NCBI RefSeq assembly: GCF_014651035.1
Contig: NZ_BMWC01000001.1
Location: 868,001 to 932,000 of the forward strand
DNA from: Streptomyces lomondensis
GTDB taxonomy: Bacteria > Actinomycetota > Actinomycetes > Streptomycetales > Streptomycetaceae
Direction: 5' to 3'
DNA length: 64,000 nucleotides
Program-made: the position numbers and the translations under genes
Part shown: one piece after another, positions 37,903 through 47,660 of the stretch
How positions within the stretch are numbered: position 1 is the stretch's first letter
Layout of the letters: each line of letters begins with the position of its first letter
The notes under the pieces: generated by a model
Told to the model about the DNA's origin: nothing
Databases searched by the model: none
What the model saw: the letters and a program-made list of their open reading frames with translations, nothing else

Positions 37903-40518
37903 GTGAACGTGGCAACGAGGGCCGACCGACCACCGCGGAGTCCCGGAGCCACCCTCCTGATGGCCTGCGTCGGGGTGTTCGTCGCCTACCTGCCGGTCAC
38001 CACCGTCTCCGTCAGCCTCCCCGCGATCCAGCGGGACCTGCACGCCTCGACCTCCCAACTGTCGTGGGTCTCGGACGCGTTCGTCCTGCCGATGGCCGCG
38101 CTCATCCTGACCGCCGGTGTCGTCGGAGACGTGCACGGCCGCAAGAAGGTCTTCCAGGCCGGCCTGCTGTTCTCGGCCGCCGGGGCCGCCGTCGCGCTGA
38201 GCGCGCAGTCGGTGCAGGTGCTGTGGGCCGGGCAGGCACTGGCCGGGACGGGCGCGGCGGCGCTGCTGCCCACGACCCTGGCGCTGATCAGCCACGCGGT
38301 GCCGGACCCGCACGAGCGCGCCAAGTTCGTCGGACTGTGGGCCGCCGCCCTGTCGCTGGCACTGGCCGTCGGCCCCCTCATGGCCGGGGTGATCCTCCAG
38401 CACGCCGCCTGGCACTGGATCTACGCGCCCGCCATACCCGTGGCCCTCGCCACCCTGGCCGCCGCCGTGCCGCTGGTCGCCGACTCGCGCGCCCCCGGCT
38501 CGCGCAGGCTGGACTGGCCGGGCCAGCTCACCGCCGCGCTGACCATCACCGCGCTCGTCTACGGCGTGATCGAGGGCGGCGCCCAGTCCTTCTCCGAGCC
38601 CCGGGTCGTCGTGGCGCTCGCCCTCGCCGCCGCCGGTGCCGTCGCCTTCGTCGTGGCCGAACGGCGCAGCGACAGCCCGATGCTGGACCTGGCGCTGTTC
38701 CGGAGCCCCGCGTTCAGCGCGACCACGCTGATCGCGATGATCAGCTTCCTGGGCCTGATCGGCTTCTTCTTCGTCCTCAGCCTCTACTTCGGCACGGTGC
38801 AGCGGCTCGACACCCTCGACGCGGCCTACCGCCTGCTCATGGTGACGGCGGTGAGCCTGCTCGTCGGAGTCGTCGTCGGGCCGCTGATGCGGCGCGTCCC
38901 GGCCCGTGCCCTGATCACCACCGGCCTGCTCGCCACCACGGGCGCGCTGCTGTCCCTGACCGCGCTCGACGCGCACACCGCGTTCGGGCCGCTGGCCTGG
39001 CGGCTGGCGCTGCTCGGCCTCGGCATGGGCCTGGTCATCACGCCCATGACCGCCACGGCCGTCGCGTCCGTGCCGCACCACCTGTCCGGGATGGCCGCCG
39101 CGGGCAACAACGCCTTCCGGCAGGTCGGCGGCGCCCTCGGCCCGGCCGTCCTGGGTACGCTGCTGACGACCAGGGCGACGGACGCCCTGCCCGGGCACCT
39201 CGCCGACGCGGGCCTCGACGGGGCGACCGCCCACCAGGTCACCGCTGCCGTGGACGCCGCAGGGCTGGGCGCGGTGGCCGGGATGGACCTGGGAGCGGAC
39301 ACCGGCCGCGCCCTGGGCGCCCTGTCCGAGTCCTTCCTCGACGGCCTCCGGCTCTGCCTGATCGTCGCCGCGTCCCTGGCGCTGCTCGCCGCGCTGGTCG
39401 GGGCGGTGCTGCTCCGCAAGCCGAAGCCGAAGCCGGAGGCCGCGCCTGAGCCCGCCGCCGTGGGGGCTGGCGCCGAGCCCGGCGTCGTGTCCGCTGTCGT
39501 GGGGGCTGGTGCCGAGCCCGGTGTCGTGTCCGCTGTCGTGGGGGCTGGTGCCGAGCCCGGTGTCGTGTCCGCTGTCGTGGGGGCTGGTGCCGAGCCCGGT
39601 GTCGTGTCCGCTGTCGTGGGGGCTGGTGCCGAGCCTGGCGTCGTGTCCGCTGTCGTGGGGGCTGGTGCCGAGCCCGGCGTCGTGTCCGCTGCCGTGGGGG
39701 CCGGTGCCGAGCCGGTCGCCGAGTCCGCTCCCGCCGAACCCGTCGCCGCGCACGGCCCGGCCGTCACCGGCCGCGTGTGCGATGCCGCCGGGAGGGCCAT
39801 GGAGGGCGCCACCGTCACGCTGATCTCCCTCTCCGGGCGGCAGGTCGGCCGGGCCGTGGCGCACGACGCGGGCCGCTACCGGCTGGCCGCCCCCGCGGCG
39901 GGGACGTACGTCCTGATCGCGGCGGCGGACGGCCACCAGCCCCAGGCGTCCACGGTCACGCTCGGCGAGGAGCCCCTGCCGTACGACGTGGTCCTGGCCG
40001 GCGGCAGCGGCCTGGCCGGGACGGTGGCCACGGCCGAGGACCGGCTGCCGGTGGCGGGCGCGACGGTCGTGGTGACGGACGTATGCGGAGACGTCGTGGC
40101 CACCGGCACGACCGACGCCTCCGGTGCGTTCGGCCTCGGCCCCGTGCCCGACGGCGACCTCACGATCGCCGTGAACGCCACCGGGTACCGGCCCGCCGCG
40201 CTCCCCGTCCGGATGCCCGGCGCCCCGGCCACCGGCCTGAAGGTGCTGCTGCACCCCGGCGCCCGGGTGCAGGGCGTCGTACGGACGGGAACCGGCCGCG
40301 ACCCCGTCGCCGACGCGCGGGTCACCCTCGTCGACGCCGCCGGGAACGTCGTGGGCACCGCCATCACCGGTACGGACGGCGCCTACGCGTTCACCGGCCT
40401 GGACGCGGGGGACTACTCCCTGATCGCCAGCGGGTACGCGCCCGTCGCCACCACGGTCACCGTGGACGGGCGCGGCCCGAGCGACGTCCATCCGCGACTG
40501 GCCCACCAGGACGCGTGA
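37903..40518 (+). CDS. DHA2-type MFS transporter fused to three carboxypeptidase-regulatory-like domains, 871 aa
   Basis: Residues about 15-510: 14-helix MFS (GVVGDVHGRKKVFQ motif A; SVSLPAIQRDLHAS). About 525-610: seven near-identical 13-residue units (VGAGAEPGVVSAV). About 615-870: three beta-sandwich repeats of the CarboxypepD_reg/Cna_B type, each opening V(T/A/Q)G(R/T/V)V and carrying GATVTLISLSG, GATVVVTDVCGD, DARVTLVDAAGN. These domains are normally extracellular. GTG at 37903 follows GGAGGGTTCT. Fusion of an exporter with wall/adhesin-like domains is unusual; a role in anchoring or binding the export product is only a guess. Confidence 0.9.
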   Translation: MNVATRADRPPRSPGATLLMACVGVFVAYLPVTTVSVSLPAIQRDLHASTSQLSWVSDAFVLPMAALILTAGVVGDVHGRKKVFQAGLLFSAAGAAVALSAQSVQVLWAGQALAGTGAAALLPTTLALISHAVPDPHERAKFVGLWAAALSLALAVGPLMAGVILQHAAWHWIYAPAIPVALATLAAAVPLVADSRAPGSRRLDWPGQLTAALTITALVYGVIEGGAQSFSEPRVVVALALAAAGAVAFVVAERRSDSPMLDLALFRSPAFSATTLIAMISFLGLIGFFFVLSLYFGTVQRLDTLDAAYRLLMVTAVSLLVGVVVGPLMRRVPARALITTGLLATTGALLSLTALDAHTAFGPLAWRLALLGLGMGLVITPMTATAVASVPHHLSGMAAAGNNAFRQVGGALGPAVLGTLLTTRATDALPGHLADAGLDGATAHQVTAAVDAAGLGAVAGMDLGADTGRALGALSESFLDGLRLCLIVAASLALLAALVGAVLLRKPKPKPEAAPEPAAVGAGAEPGVVSAVVGAGAEPGVVSAVVGAGAEPGVVSAVVGAGAEPGVVSAVVGAGAEPGVVSAVVGAGAEPGVVSAAVGAGAEPVAESAPAEPVAAHGPAVTGRVCDAAGRAMEGATVTLISLSGRQVGRAVAHDAGRYRLAAPAAGTYVLIAAADGHQPQASTVTLGEEPLPYDVVLAGGSGLAGTVATAEDRLPVAGATVVVTDVCGDVVATGTTDASGAFGLGPVPDGDLTIAVNATGYRPAALPVRMPGAPATGLKVLLHPGARVQGVVRTGTGRDPVADARVTLVDAAGNVVGTAITGTDGAYAFTGLDAGDYSLIASGYAPVATTVTVDGRGPSDVHPRLAHQDA
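39460..39720 (+). repeat. 39-bp tandem repeat, six full copies and part of a seventh
   Basis: Units GTGGGGGCTGGTGCCGAGCC... start at 39460, 39499, 39538, 39577, 39616, 39655, 39694. Most are identical, only third-position changes. It codes for the 13-residue linker of the MFS fusion protein. Confidence 0.97.
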
Positions 40519-40530
40519 GCCGGTCCCGGA

Positions 40531-41724
<1,194 letters not shown>

Positions 41725-41731
41725 TCAGCGG

Positions 41732-41751
41732 AACTAGTACGCGTTCTAGTT
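41732..41751. promoter_or_regulatory. KstR-like operator 1
   Basis: AACTAG-N8-CTAGTT inverted repeat; its core TAGTACGCGTTCTA (41735-41748) matches TnnAACnnGTTnnA at seven of eight fixed positions. It lies 31 bp before the fadA5-like start. Confidence 0.65.
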
Positions 41752-41753
41752 CT

Positions 41754-41770
41754 GTCAGCAGTGTGCTGAC
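41754..41770. promoter_or_regulatory. Palindrome GTCAGCA-GTG-TGCTGAC
   Basis: Perfect 7-bp inverted repeat adjacent to KstR-like operator 1 in the fadA5/cyp125 divergent region. Possibly a second regulator site; unassigned. Confidence 0.35.
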
Positions 41771-41832
41771 GGCTGCTCGGTGACCGCAAGGGTCGTGCGG
41801 GCAATTGGCGGGCCCATGCCCCTTGCTACTTG

Positions 41833-41846
41833 TAGAACCCGTTACT
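41833..41846. promoter_or_regulatory. KstR-like operator 2
   Basis: TAGAACCCGTTACT, seven of eight fixed positions of TnnAACnnGTTnnA, flanked by GTAG/CTAC. It is 72 bp before the P450 start. Confidence 0.55.
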
Positions 41847-41917
41847 ACGGTCACCGCAACTCCGCACAGCTGATGGGCCGTCAGAATCAGAGTCGGTACG
41901 AGTGGTGGGAGCCGCCC

Positions 41918-43153
41918 ATGCCCTGTCCCGCGCTGCCCGAGGGGTTCGACTTCACCGACCCGGACCTGCTGCACCATCGCGTGCCCCTGCCGGAGTTCGC
42001 CGAGCTGCGCCGGGCCGAACCGGTCTGCTGGGTGCCCCAGCCCGCCGGTCTCGCCGGTTTCGGGGACGAGGGCTACTGGGCCGTCACCCGGCACGCCGAC
42101 GTCAAGTACGTCTCCACGCACCCGGAGTTGTTCTCGTCGTACCTCAACACGGCGATCATCCGCTTCAACGAGCACATCGAGCGCGACGCCATCGACGCGC
42201 AGCGGCTGATCCTGCTGAACATGGACCCGCCGGAGCACACCCGGGTCCGGCAGATCGTGCAGCGCGGGTTCACGCCCCGGGCGATCCGCGCCCTGGAGGA
42301 ACGGCTGCGGGCCCGCGCCCACGCCATCGTCGAGCACGCCCGCGAGCACACCGGGCCGTTCGACTTCGTCACCCAGGTCGCCTGCGAACTGCCCCTCCAG
42401 GCCATCGCCGAGCTGATGGGCGTCCCGCAGGAGGACCGGGACAAGATCTTCGACTGGTCCAACAAGATGATCGCGTACGACGATCCCGAGTACGCCATCA
42501 CCGAGGAGGTCGGCGCCGAGTCGGCCACGGAGATCATCGCCTACGCGATGAACATGGCCGCCGACCGCAAGCAGTGCCCCGCCCGCGACATCGTCACGCA
42601 GCTGGTCGCGGCGGAGGGCGAGGGCAACCTCAGCTCCGACGAGTTCGGCTTCTTCGTGCTGATGCTGGCCGTCGCGGGCAACGAGACCACCCGCAACGCC
42701 ATCACCCACGGCATGCACGCCTTCCTGACCCACCCCGACCAGTGGGAGCTGTACAAGAGGGAGCGGCCGGCCACGGCGGCGGAGGAGATCGTCCGCTGGG
42801 CGACCCCGGTGGCCGCCTTCCAGCGCACCGCCACGCAGGACACGCAGCTGGGCGGCAAACTGATCCGCGAGGGCGACCGGCTGGGCCTGTTCTACGCCTC
42901 CGCCAACCACGACCCCGAGGTCTTCGACGACCCGGACGCCTTCGACGTCACCCGCGACCCCAACCCGCACCTCGGCTTCGGCGGTGGCGGCCCTCACTAC
43001 TGCCTGGGCAAGTCCCTCGCCGTGCTGGAGATCGACCTCATCTTCAACGCGATCGCCGACGCCATGCCCGGACTGAAGCTGGTCGGGGATCCGCGGCGGC
43101 TGCGGTCGGCGTGGATCAACGGCGTGAAGGAACTGCCGGTGAGCACGGGCTGA
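41918..43153 (+). CDS. cyp125: CYP125-like cytochrome P450 (steroid C26/27 monooxygenase type), 411 aa
   Basis: Complete P450: I-helix LAVAGNETTRNAI (oxygen-activating, about 250-260), ExxR in AAEEIVRWA, and heme loop LGFGGGGPHYCLGK with Cys362. It shares with mycobacterial CYP125 the opening LPEGFDFTDPDL, FSSYLNTAIIRF, NMDPPEHTRVRQIVQRGFTPRA and ERLRSAW-like ending RRLRSAWINGVK. CYP125 oxidises the sterol side chain. ATG at 41918 has GGGAG before it. A ferredoxin is not adjacent but one is present at 54827. Sterol substrate is inferred from homology only. Confidence 0.9.
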   Translation: MPCPALPEGFDFTDPDLLHHRVPLPEFAELRRAEPVCWVPQPAGLAGFGDEGYWAVTRHADVKYVSTHPELFSSYLNTAIIRFNEHIERDAIDAQRLILLNMDPPEHTRVRQIVQRGFTPRAIRALEERLRARAHAIVEHAREHTGPFDFVTQVACELPLQAIAELMGVPQEDRDKIFDWSNKMIAYDDPEYAITEEVGAESATEIIAYAMNMAADRKQCPARDIVTQLVAAEGEGNLSSDEFGFFVLMLAVAGNETTRNAITHGMHAFLTHPDQWELYKRERPATAAEEIVRWATPVAAFQRTATQDTQLGGKLIREGDRLGLFYASANHDPEVFDDPDAFDVTRDPNPHLGFGGGGPHYCLGKSLAVLEIDLIFNAIADAMPGLKLVGDPRRLRSAWINGVKELPVSTG

Positions 43154-43234
43154 AGCCCCCGTGGGGCATGGCGAAGGCGACGGCCCCGGGGATCAGGGGG
43201 CCGCCGCCTTCGGTCTGTGGGGGTGCGGGCCGGC

Positions 43235-43372
43235 TCAGTACCAGTGGTTGGTCTGCCAGAAGTCCCAGGCGCCGCAGGCGCTGCCGTAGCGGTCCTTCAT
43301 GTAGTCCAGGCCCCACTCGATCTGGGTGGCCGCGTTGGTCTTCCAGTCGGAGCCGGCCGAGGCCATCTTGGC
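43235..43372 (-). pseudogene. 3' remnant of a secreted transglycosylase (SLT-type) gene
   Basis: The last 45 codons before TGA read KMASAGSDWKTNAATQIEWG..., then a C-terminal SACGAWDFWQTNHWY, the characteristic end of Streptomyces lytic transglycosylases (normally preceded by the catalytic GAYGIPQ region). No such region, signal peptide or start codon is present upstream; the match stops near 43372 and the sequence continues as unrelated AATGAGCCCTTTTACTAGG. A truncated remnant is the simplest reading. Confidence 0.8.
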
Positions 43373-43503
43373 GCCCGCAATGAGCCCTTTTACTAGGTAT
43401 GGCCGCACCCGGAGCCGTGATTCGGGGCCCTGACCGGGGCTTGTTCCTACGGCCTCGCTTCGTACGTGACGTGGGTCATGTGGGGGGCTTCACGTGCGCG
43501 GCC

Positions 43504-44325
43504 TCACCGGGGCGCGTCGAACGTGACCTGTGTCTCGAAGGCCGCCCGGCGCGTGGCGCGGCGCAGCGCCCTGAGGACCGCCGGGCCGAGCGCGAGCGTC
43601 AGGACGACGGTGACGACCGCCCGGCCCAGGTCCCAGCCGAGCGAGGTGGCCAGGCAGTACGCGAGGAAACGGGCCAGGTTCACGGCCACGGCCGCGTGCG
43701 GGTCGAAGGCGACGTTCGAGGCGAGGGCGCTCATGAAGGGCCAGCCCGCCAGGTTCATCACCGTGCCGTAGGCGAAGGCGGCGAGGAAGCCGTAGGCCGC
43801 GAGCAGCGCGAGCTCCGCCCGGCCGCGCAGCCGGTCCGGGCCGGGCAGCAGGCCCGCGCCCATCGCGAACCAGCCCATCGCCAGCATCTGGAACGGCAGC
43901 CAGGGCCCGACCCCGCCCGTGAGCAGCGCGGACGCGAACATCGTCACCGAGCCCAGGACGAATCCGAAGCCCGGGCCGAGGACCCGGCCGCTCAGCACCA
44001 TCAGGAAGAACATCGGCTCGATGCCGGCGGTACCGGCGCCGATCGGCCGCAGGGCGGCACCCGTGGCGGCCAGCACGCCGAGCAGCGCGACCGCCTTCGG
44101 GCCCAGCCCGGACTCCGAGATCGCCGCGGCCACCACCGCCACGAGCAGCACGAGCAGGCCCGCGAAGAGCCAGGGGGCGTCCTGCGCGTGGGCGCCGATC
44201 CGCGAGGTGGGCGGTGCGAGGAAGGGCCAGCCGAATGCGGCGACCCCGACCGCGCTGACCAGGGCCAGGGCGGCGAGGGAGCGGGGGCCGAGGCGGACGG
44301 CCCGGGCCTGCCGTTGCGTGCTCAT
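43504..44325 (-). CDS. ECF transporter substrate-binding (S) component, 273 aa
   Basis: Six hydrophobic helices: LGPRSLAALALVSAVGVAAF, then PMFFLMVLSGRVLGPGFGFVLGSVTMFASALLTGG and AALLTGGVGPWLPFQMLAMG, the CbrT/ECF-S pattern. ATG at 44325 overlaps the ABC gene stop (ATGA, 4 nt). It is the last gene of the operon headed by a cobalamin riboswitch, so cobalamin or a corrinoid is its likely ligand. Confidence 0.87.
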   Translation of the reverse strand: MSTQRQARAVRLGPRSLAALALVSAVGVAAFGWPFLAPPTSRIGAHAQDAPWLFAGLLVLLVAVVAAAISESGLGPKAVALLGVLAATGAALRPIGAGTAGIEPMFFLMVLSGRVLGPGFGFVLGSVTMFASALLTGGVGPWLPFQMLAMGWFAMGAGLLPGPDRLRGRAELALLAAYGFLAAFAYGTVMNLAGWPFMSALASNVAFDPHAAVAVNLARFLAYCLATSLGWDLGRAVVTVVLTLALGPAVLRALRRATRRAAFETQVTFDAPR

Positions 44326-45977
44326 GACGTGGCCTCGGGAGGGAGGGCCGCGCGGACCTGGGAGACCGTGAGCCAGTGTTGCGGGGCCAGGATCTTGGTG
44401 ACCTGCGGGGCGAAGGACGGGGAGGAGACGACGACGTCCGCCGTCGGGCCGTCCGCGATCACCTCGCCCTCGGCGAGCAGCACCACGCGGTGGGCGATCT
44501 CCGCCGCCAGTTCCACGTCGTGCGTGGCCAGCACGATGGCGTGGCCCTCGGCGGCCAGGCCGCGCAGCACGCCGGCCAGGCGGGCCTTCGCCGCGTAGTC
44601 CAGGCCGCGGGTCGGCTCGTCCAGCAGGAGCAGCGGGGGCCGGGCGGTCAGTACGACGGCCAGGGCGAGGGCGAGGCGCTGCCCCTCCGAGAGGTCCCGG
44701 GGGTGGGTGGTGTCGGTGACGCCCGGGAGCAGCTCGGAGACCAGGCCGCGGCAGGTGCCGGGGGGTGCGCCGGCGTCCTGGTCGGCCGCCGCGCACTCGG
44801 CGGCGACGGTGTCGGCGTAGAGCAGGTCGCGGGGTTCCTGGGGGACGAGGCCGACCTTGCGGACGAGGTCCTTGGGGGCGGTGTGGTGAGGGACGGCTTC
44901 GCCGACCCGGACGGTGCCCGAGCTGGGCTTCACCAGACCGACCAGGGAGTTGAGCAGGGTCGATTTCCCGGCGCCGTTGCGGCCCATGAGGGCGATCGTC
45001 TCGCCGGGGGTGATGGTGAGGTCGATGGCGCGGAGGGCCTGGATGCGGGCGCGGGTGACCGAGAGGGAGTGGAGTGCGCCTACCGGGGTGGGGGGGCCGG
45101 AGGGCTGGCGGGTGCGGGTCTTGTGTGGCTGGTCGCGCAGTTCCCCGCGCCCCTTGGGGGCGTTTTCCAGCTGGTGCCTTAGATCTGCTGCCCTGCGCCT
45201 GGCGTCGCGGACCGTCATCGGCAGGGGAGTCCAGCCCGCCAGGCGGCCCAGGGCCACCACCGGTGGGTAGACCGGGGACACGGCCATCACCTCGGACGGG
45301 GTGCCCACGACCGGGGGAGCGCCCGGGGACGGCAACAGGACGACCTGGTCGGCGTACTGGATGACGCGTTCCAGGCGGTGTTCGGCCATGAGGACCGTCG
45401 TGCCGAGGTCGTGCACGAGCCGCTGGAGGACCGCCAGGACCTCCTCGGCGGCGGCCGGGTCGAGCGCGGAGGTCGGCTCGTCCAGGACGAGGACGCTCGG
45501 GTGCGGGGTGAGGACCGAGCCGATCGCGACCCGCTGCCGCTGGCCGCCGGAGAGCGTGGCGATCGGGCGGGCGCGCAGATCGGCCAGGCCGAGCAGGTCG
45601 AGGGTCTCCTCGACGCGGCGGCGCATCACGTCCGGGGCGAGGCCCAGCGACTCCATGCCGTAGGCGAGTTCGTCCTCGACGGTGTCGGTGACGAAGTGGG
45701 ACAGCGGGTCCTGGCCGACCGTGCCCACGACATCGGCGAGTTCGCGCGGCTTGTGCGTGCGGGTGTCGCGTCCGGCCACCGTGACCCGGCCGCGCAGGGT
45801 ACCGCCGGTGAAGTGCGGGACGAGTCCGCTGACCGCGCCCAGGACGGTCGACTTGCCGACGCCGGACGGGCCGGCCAGCAGGACGAGTTCGCCCTCGGGG
45901 ACCTCGAAGTCGATGCCCTGGACGGTGGGTTCCGCGGCCCCCTCGTACGTCACGGAGACATCCTCGAAGCGGATCAC
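44322..45977 (-). CDS. ECF transporter duplicated ATPase (A1-A2 fused), 551 aa
   Basis: Two ABC ATPase halves. First: Walker A AGPSGVGKST (about 32-41), signature LSGGQRQRVAIG, Walker B VLVLDEPTSALD. Second: GRNGAGKST (about 342), LSEGQRLALAL, LLLLDEPTRGLD. The linker at about 270-290 contains KGRGELRDQPHK, coded by a dispersed GC-rich repeat (45109-45162). GTG at 45977 overlaps the T-component stop by four nt (GTGA). Energises vitamin uptake together with the T and S proteins. Confidence 0.93.
   Translation of the reverse strand: MIRFEDVSVTYEGAAEPTVQGIDFEVPEGELVLLAGPSGVGKSTVLGAVSGLVPHFTGGTLRGRVTVAGRDTRTHKPRELADVVGTVGQDPLSHFVTDTVEDELAYGMESLGLAPDVMRRRVEETLDLLGLADLRARPIATLSGGQRQRVAIGSVLTPHPSVLVLDEPTSALDPAAAEEVLAVLQRLVHDLGTTVLMAEHRLERVIQYADQVVLLPSPGAPPVVGTPSEVMAVSPVYPPVVALGRLAGWTPLPMTVRDARRRAADLRHQLENAPKGRGELRDQPHKTRTRQPSGPPTPVGALHSLSVTRARIQALRAIDLTITPGETIALMGRNGAGKSTLLNSLVGLVKPSSGTVRVGEAVPHHTAPKDLVRKVGLVPQEPRDLLYADTVAAECAAADQDAGAPPGTCRGLVSELLPGVTDTTHPRDLSEGQRLALALAVVLTARPPLLLLDEPTRGLDYAAKARLAGVLRGLAAEGHAIVLATHDVELAAEIAHRVVLLAEGEVIADGPTADVVVSSPSFAPQVTKILAPQHWLTVSQVRAALPPEATS
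45109..45162. repeat. Dispersed GC-rich repeat, copy 2 (in the linker of the ECF ATPase)
   Basis: GGTGCGGGTC, GTGTGGCTGGTCGCGC, GTTCCCCGCGCCCCTTGGGG. Nearly the same blocks as 7234-7291. It encodes only linker sequence and has not disturbed either ATPase half. Confidence 0.65.
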
Positions 45978-47041
45978 GACGGCTCCTTGGGGTCGGGGGC
46001 GACGAACGCGGGCAGCAGGCCGAGGAGTACGGCCGCGGCCGGCCACAGGGGGAGGGTGGGGGCGACCAGCGGGACCACGCCCGGGTGCAGGGCCGCGGGG
46101 TCGCGGACGGAGGCGAGGGTGAGCAGCGCCGCCACCGCCACGCCCGAGGCGACGACCAGCCAGGCGCGCACGTCCCAGCGGTCCGGGCGGTAACGGGTGC
46201 GCAGCGAGCGACGGCCGCCGAGCTTGAGTCCCGCGAGGGCGGCGACGATGCCGACGAGGAGGACGGGGACACCGTAGGTGCCGCCCTCGGCCGTGAGCAG
46301 CCCGTACGTCCCCGCGCAGACGCCGAGCAGGCCGCCGAGGGTGAGGGCGGCGGTGGTACGACGGACGGCGGCAGGGACCTGCGCGGTACGGCCGTAGCCG
46401 CGGGCGTCCATCGCGGCGGCGAGGGCGACGGAGCGCTCCAACGCGCCCTCCAGCACCGGGAGTCCCACCTGCAGCAGCCCCCTCAGGCCCTTGTCCGGAC
46501 GGCCGCGCAGCCGGCGGGCGGCGCGCAGGCGCTGCACGTCGGCGATGAGGTTCGGCGCGAAGGTGAGGGCCACGACGACCGCGACACCCATCTCGTAGAG
46601 CGCGCCCGGCAGGGACTTGAGGAGGCGGGAGGGGTTCGCGAGGGCGTTCGCGGCGCCGACGCAGATGAGCAGCGTGGCCAGCTTCAGGCCGTCGTACAGC
46701 GCGAAGGCGAGGGCCTCCGCGGTGACCTCGCCGCCGAGGCGGATGCCCTGGGCCCAGGCGGGGAGGCCGGCTTCGGGGAGGGTGAACAGGGTGTGCGTGC
46801 CGGGGATGGGAGAGCCGAGGACGATGGCGAAGACGAGCCGGATGAGCAGCACCGCGAGGGCGAGTTTGACGAAGGCGCCGTAGGAGCGGGACCAGGGGGT
46901 TTCGGGGCGGCGGGTGGCCACGACGTAGGCGGACACGGTGATGAGGAGGGCAAGGAGGAGGGGGTTGGTGGTGCGGGTGGCCGCGGTGCCGAGGGAGAGG
47001 GACCAGAGCCACCAGGCGCCGGGGTGGATCGCCCTACCCAC
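45974..47041 (-). CDS. ECF transporter transmembrane (T) component, CbiQ/EcfT-like, 355 aa
   Basis: GTG at 47041 begins VGRAIHPGAWWLW. Helices in the N-terminal half are followed by the two cytoplasmic coupling motifs with Ala-Arg-Gly: RRLRGRPDKGLRGLL (about 175) and AAAMDARGYGRTAQV (about 205), which contact the ATPases. An extra about 140-residue C-terminal helical part (TAALTLGGLLGVCAGTYGLL...) exceeds the usual 250-270 residues. Stop overlaps the ATPase start by four nt; start overlaps the upstream gene by 8 nt. Confidence 0.9.
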   Translation of the reverse strand: MGRAIHPGAWWLWSLSLGTAATRTTNPLLLALLITVSAYVVATRRPETPWSRSYGAFVKLALAVLLIRLVFAIVLGSPIPGTHTLFTLPEAGLPAWAQGIRLGGEVTAEALAFALYDGLKLATLLICVGAANALANPSRLLKSLPGALYEMGVAVVVALTFAPNLIADVQRLRAARRLRGRPDKGLRGLLQVGLPVLEGALERSVALAAAMDARGYGRTAQVPAAVRRTTAALTLGGLLGVCAGTYGLLTAEGGTYGVPVLLVGIVAALAGLKLGGRRSLRTRYRPDRWDVRAWLVVASGVAVAALLTLASVRDPAALHPGVVPLVAPTLPLWPAAAVLLGLLPAFVAPDPKEPS

Positions 47042-47660
47042 GTCGGCGTACCTGCCAGATCGCTGCTCCGCCCAGGAGGACCACCACCGCGATGCCCGCC
47101 ACCAGGCCCAGGGACGGGCCGTTGTCCGGCTGCTCCTTCTTCTCCGCTCCCGTGTTCTGCTTCTTCGCCACCTGCTCGCCGCAGCCCTGCTCCGGGTAGC
47201 CCGCGATCGCGCACAGCAGGGCGTTCGTGCCGTAGCGCAGCGGCTTGGCGACTGCGGCCAGGGCCTCTGCCGTCGTGGCATCGGGGGAGACCCGCGCGCA
47301 GGTCGTTCGGGCCGGGGGCGGGGTTTCGGACCGTGGGGCGTCCGCTGGGGTGCCGAAGTCGAGGACCAGGGCCACTCGCTTCTTACCGTCCCGCGCGGGC
47401 GTCTTCGCGCAGATCGACGCGAAGTCGGCCTTGCCGCGCGGCCGGACCGCGTCCGCCGAGTCCTCGCTCACCGCGAAACGGAAGCCCTGGACGTCGCCGT
47501 CCGAGGGGCGGATCATCGACGGGCCCTGGGTCGCGTAGACCCAGCGGTCGCCGTCGCGCTCCCAGAACGACCAGTACCGGTAGCCGGCGGCCTGCGCCTG
47601 GCCCGCCCCCGCGCACAGCAGGAGCGAGGCCAGCAGGAGGAGAACGGCCCGGCGGATCAC
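47034..47660 (-). CDS. SCO2322-type secreted, membrane-anchored protein, 208 aa
   Basis: Signal peptide (IRRAVLLLLASLLLCAGAGQAQA), mature part beginning AGYRYWSFWERDGDRWVYATQGP, and a C-terminal helix LGLVAGIAVVVLLGGAAIWQVRRRG. Four Cys in the exported part (ICAKT, TTCARV, LLCAIAG, GCGEQ) suggest disulphides. Actinobacterial members always sit between a toroid-type secreted protein and an ECF transporter. GTG at 47660 overlaps the upstream stop (GTGA). A role in capturing the transported vitamin at the cell surface is inferred. Confidence 0.83.
   Translation of the reverse strand: MIRRAVLLLLASLLLCAGAGQAQAAGYRYWSFWERDGDRWVYATQGPSMIRPSDGDVQGFRFAVSEDSADAVRPRGKADFASICAKTPARDGKKRVALVLDFGTPADAPRSETPPPARTTCARVSPDATTAEALAAVAKPLRYGTNALLCAIAGYPEQGCGEQVAKKQNTGAEKKEQPDNGPSLGLVAGIAVVVLLGGAAIWQVRRRG

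Noticed and set aside
39460..39720. Possible CRISPR array in the 39-bp repeat
   Set aside because: Units are contiguous, no spacers, and they code in frame in an MFS gene; no cas genes nearby.
43116..43316. Small minus-strand ORF near the transglycosylase remnant
   Set aside because: It is in another frame from the recognisable C-terminal sequence, so it is a shadow.
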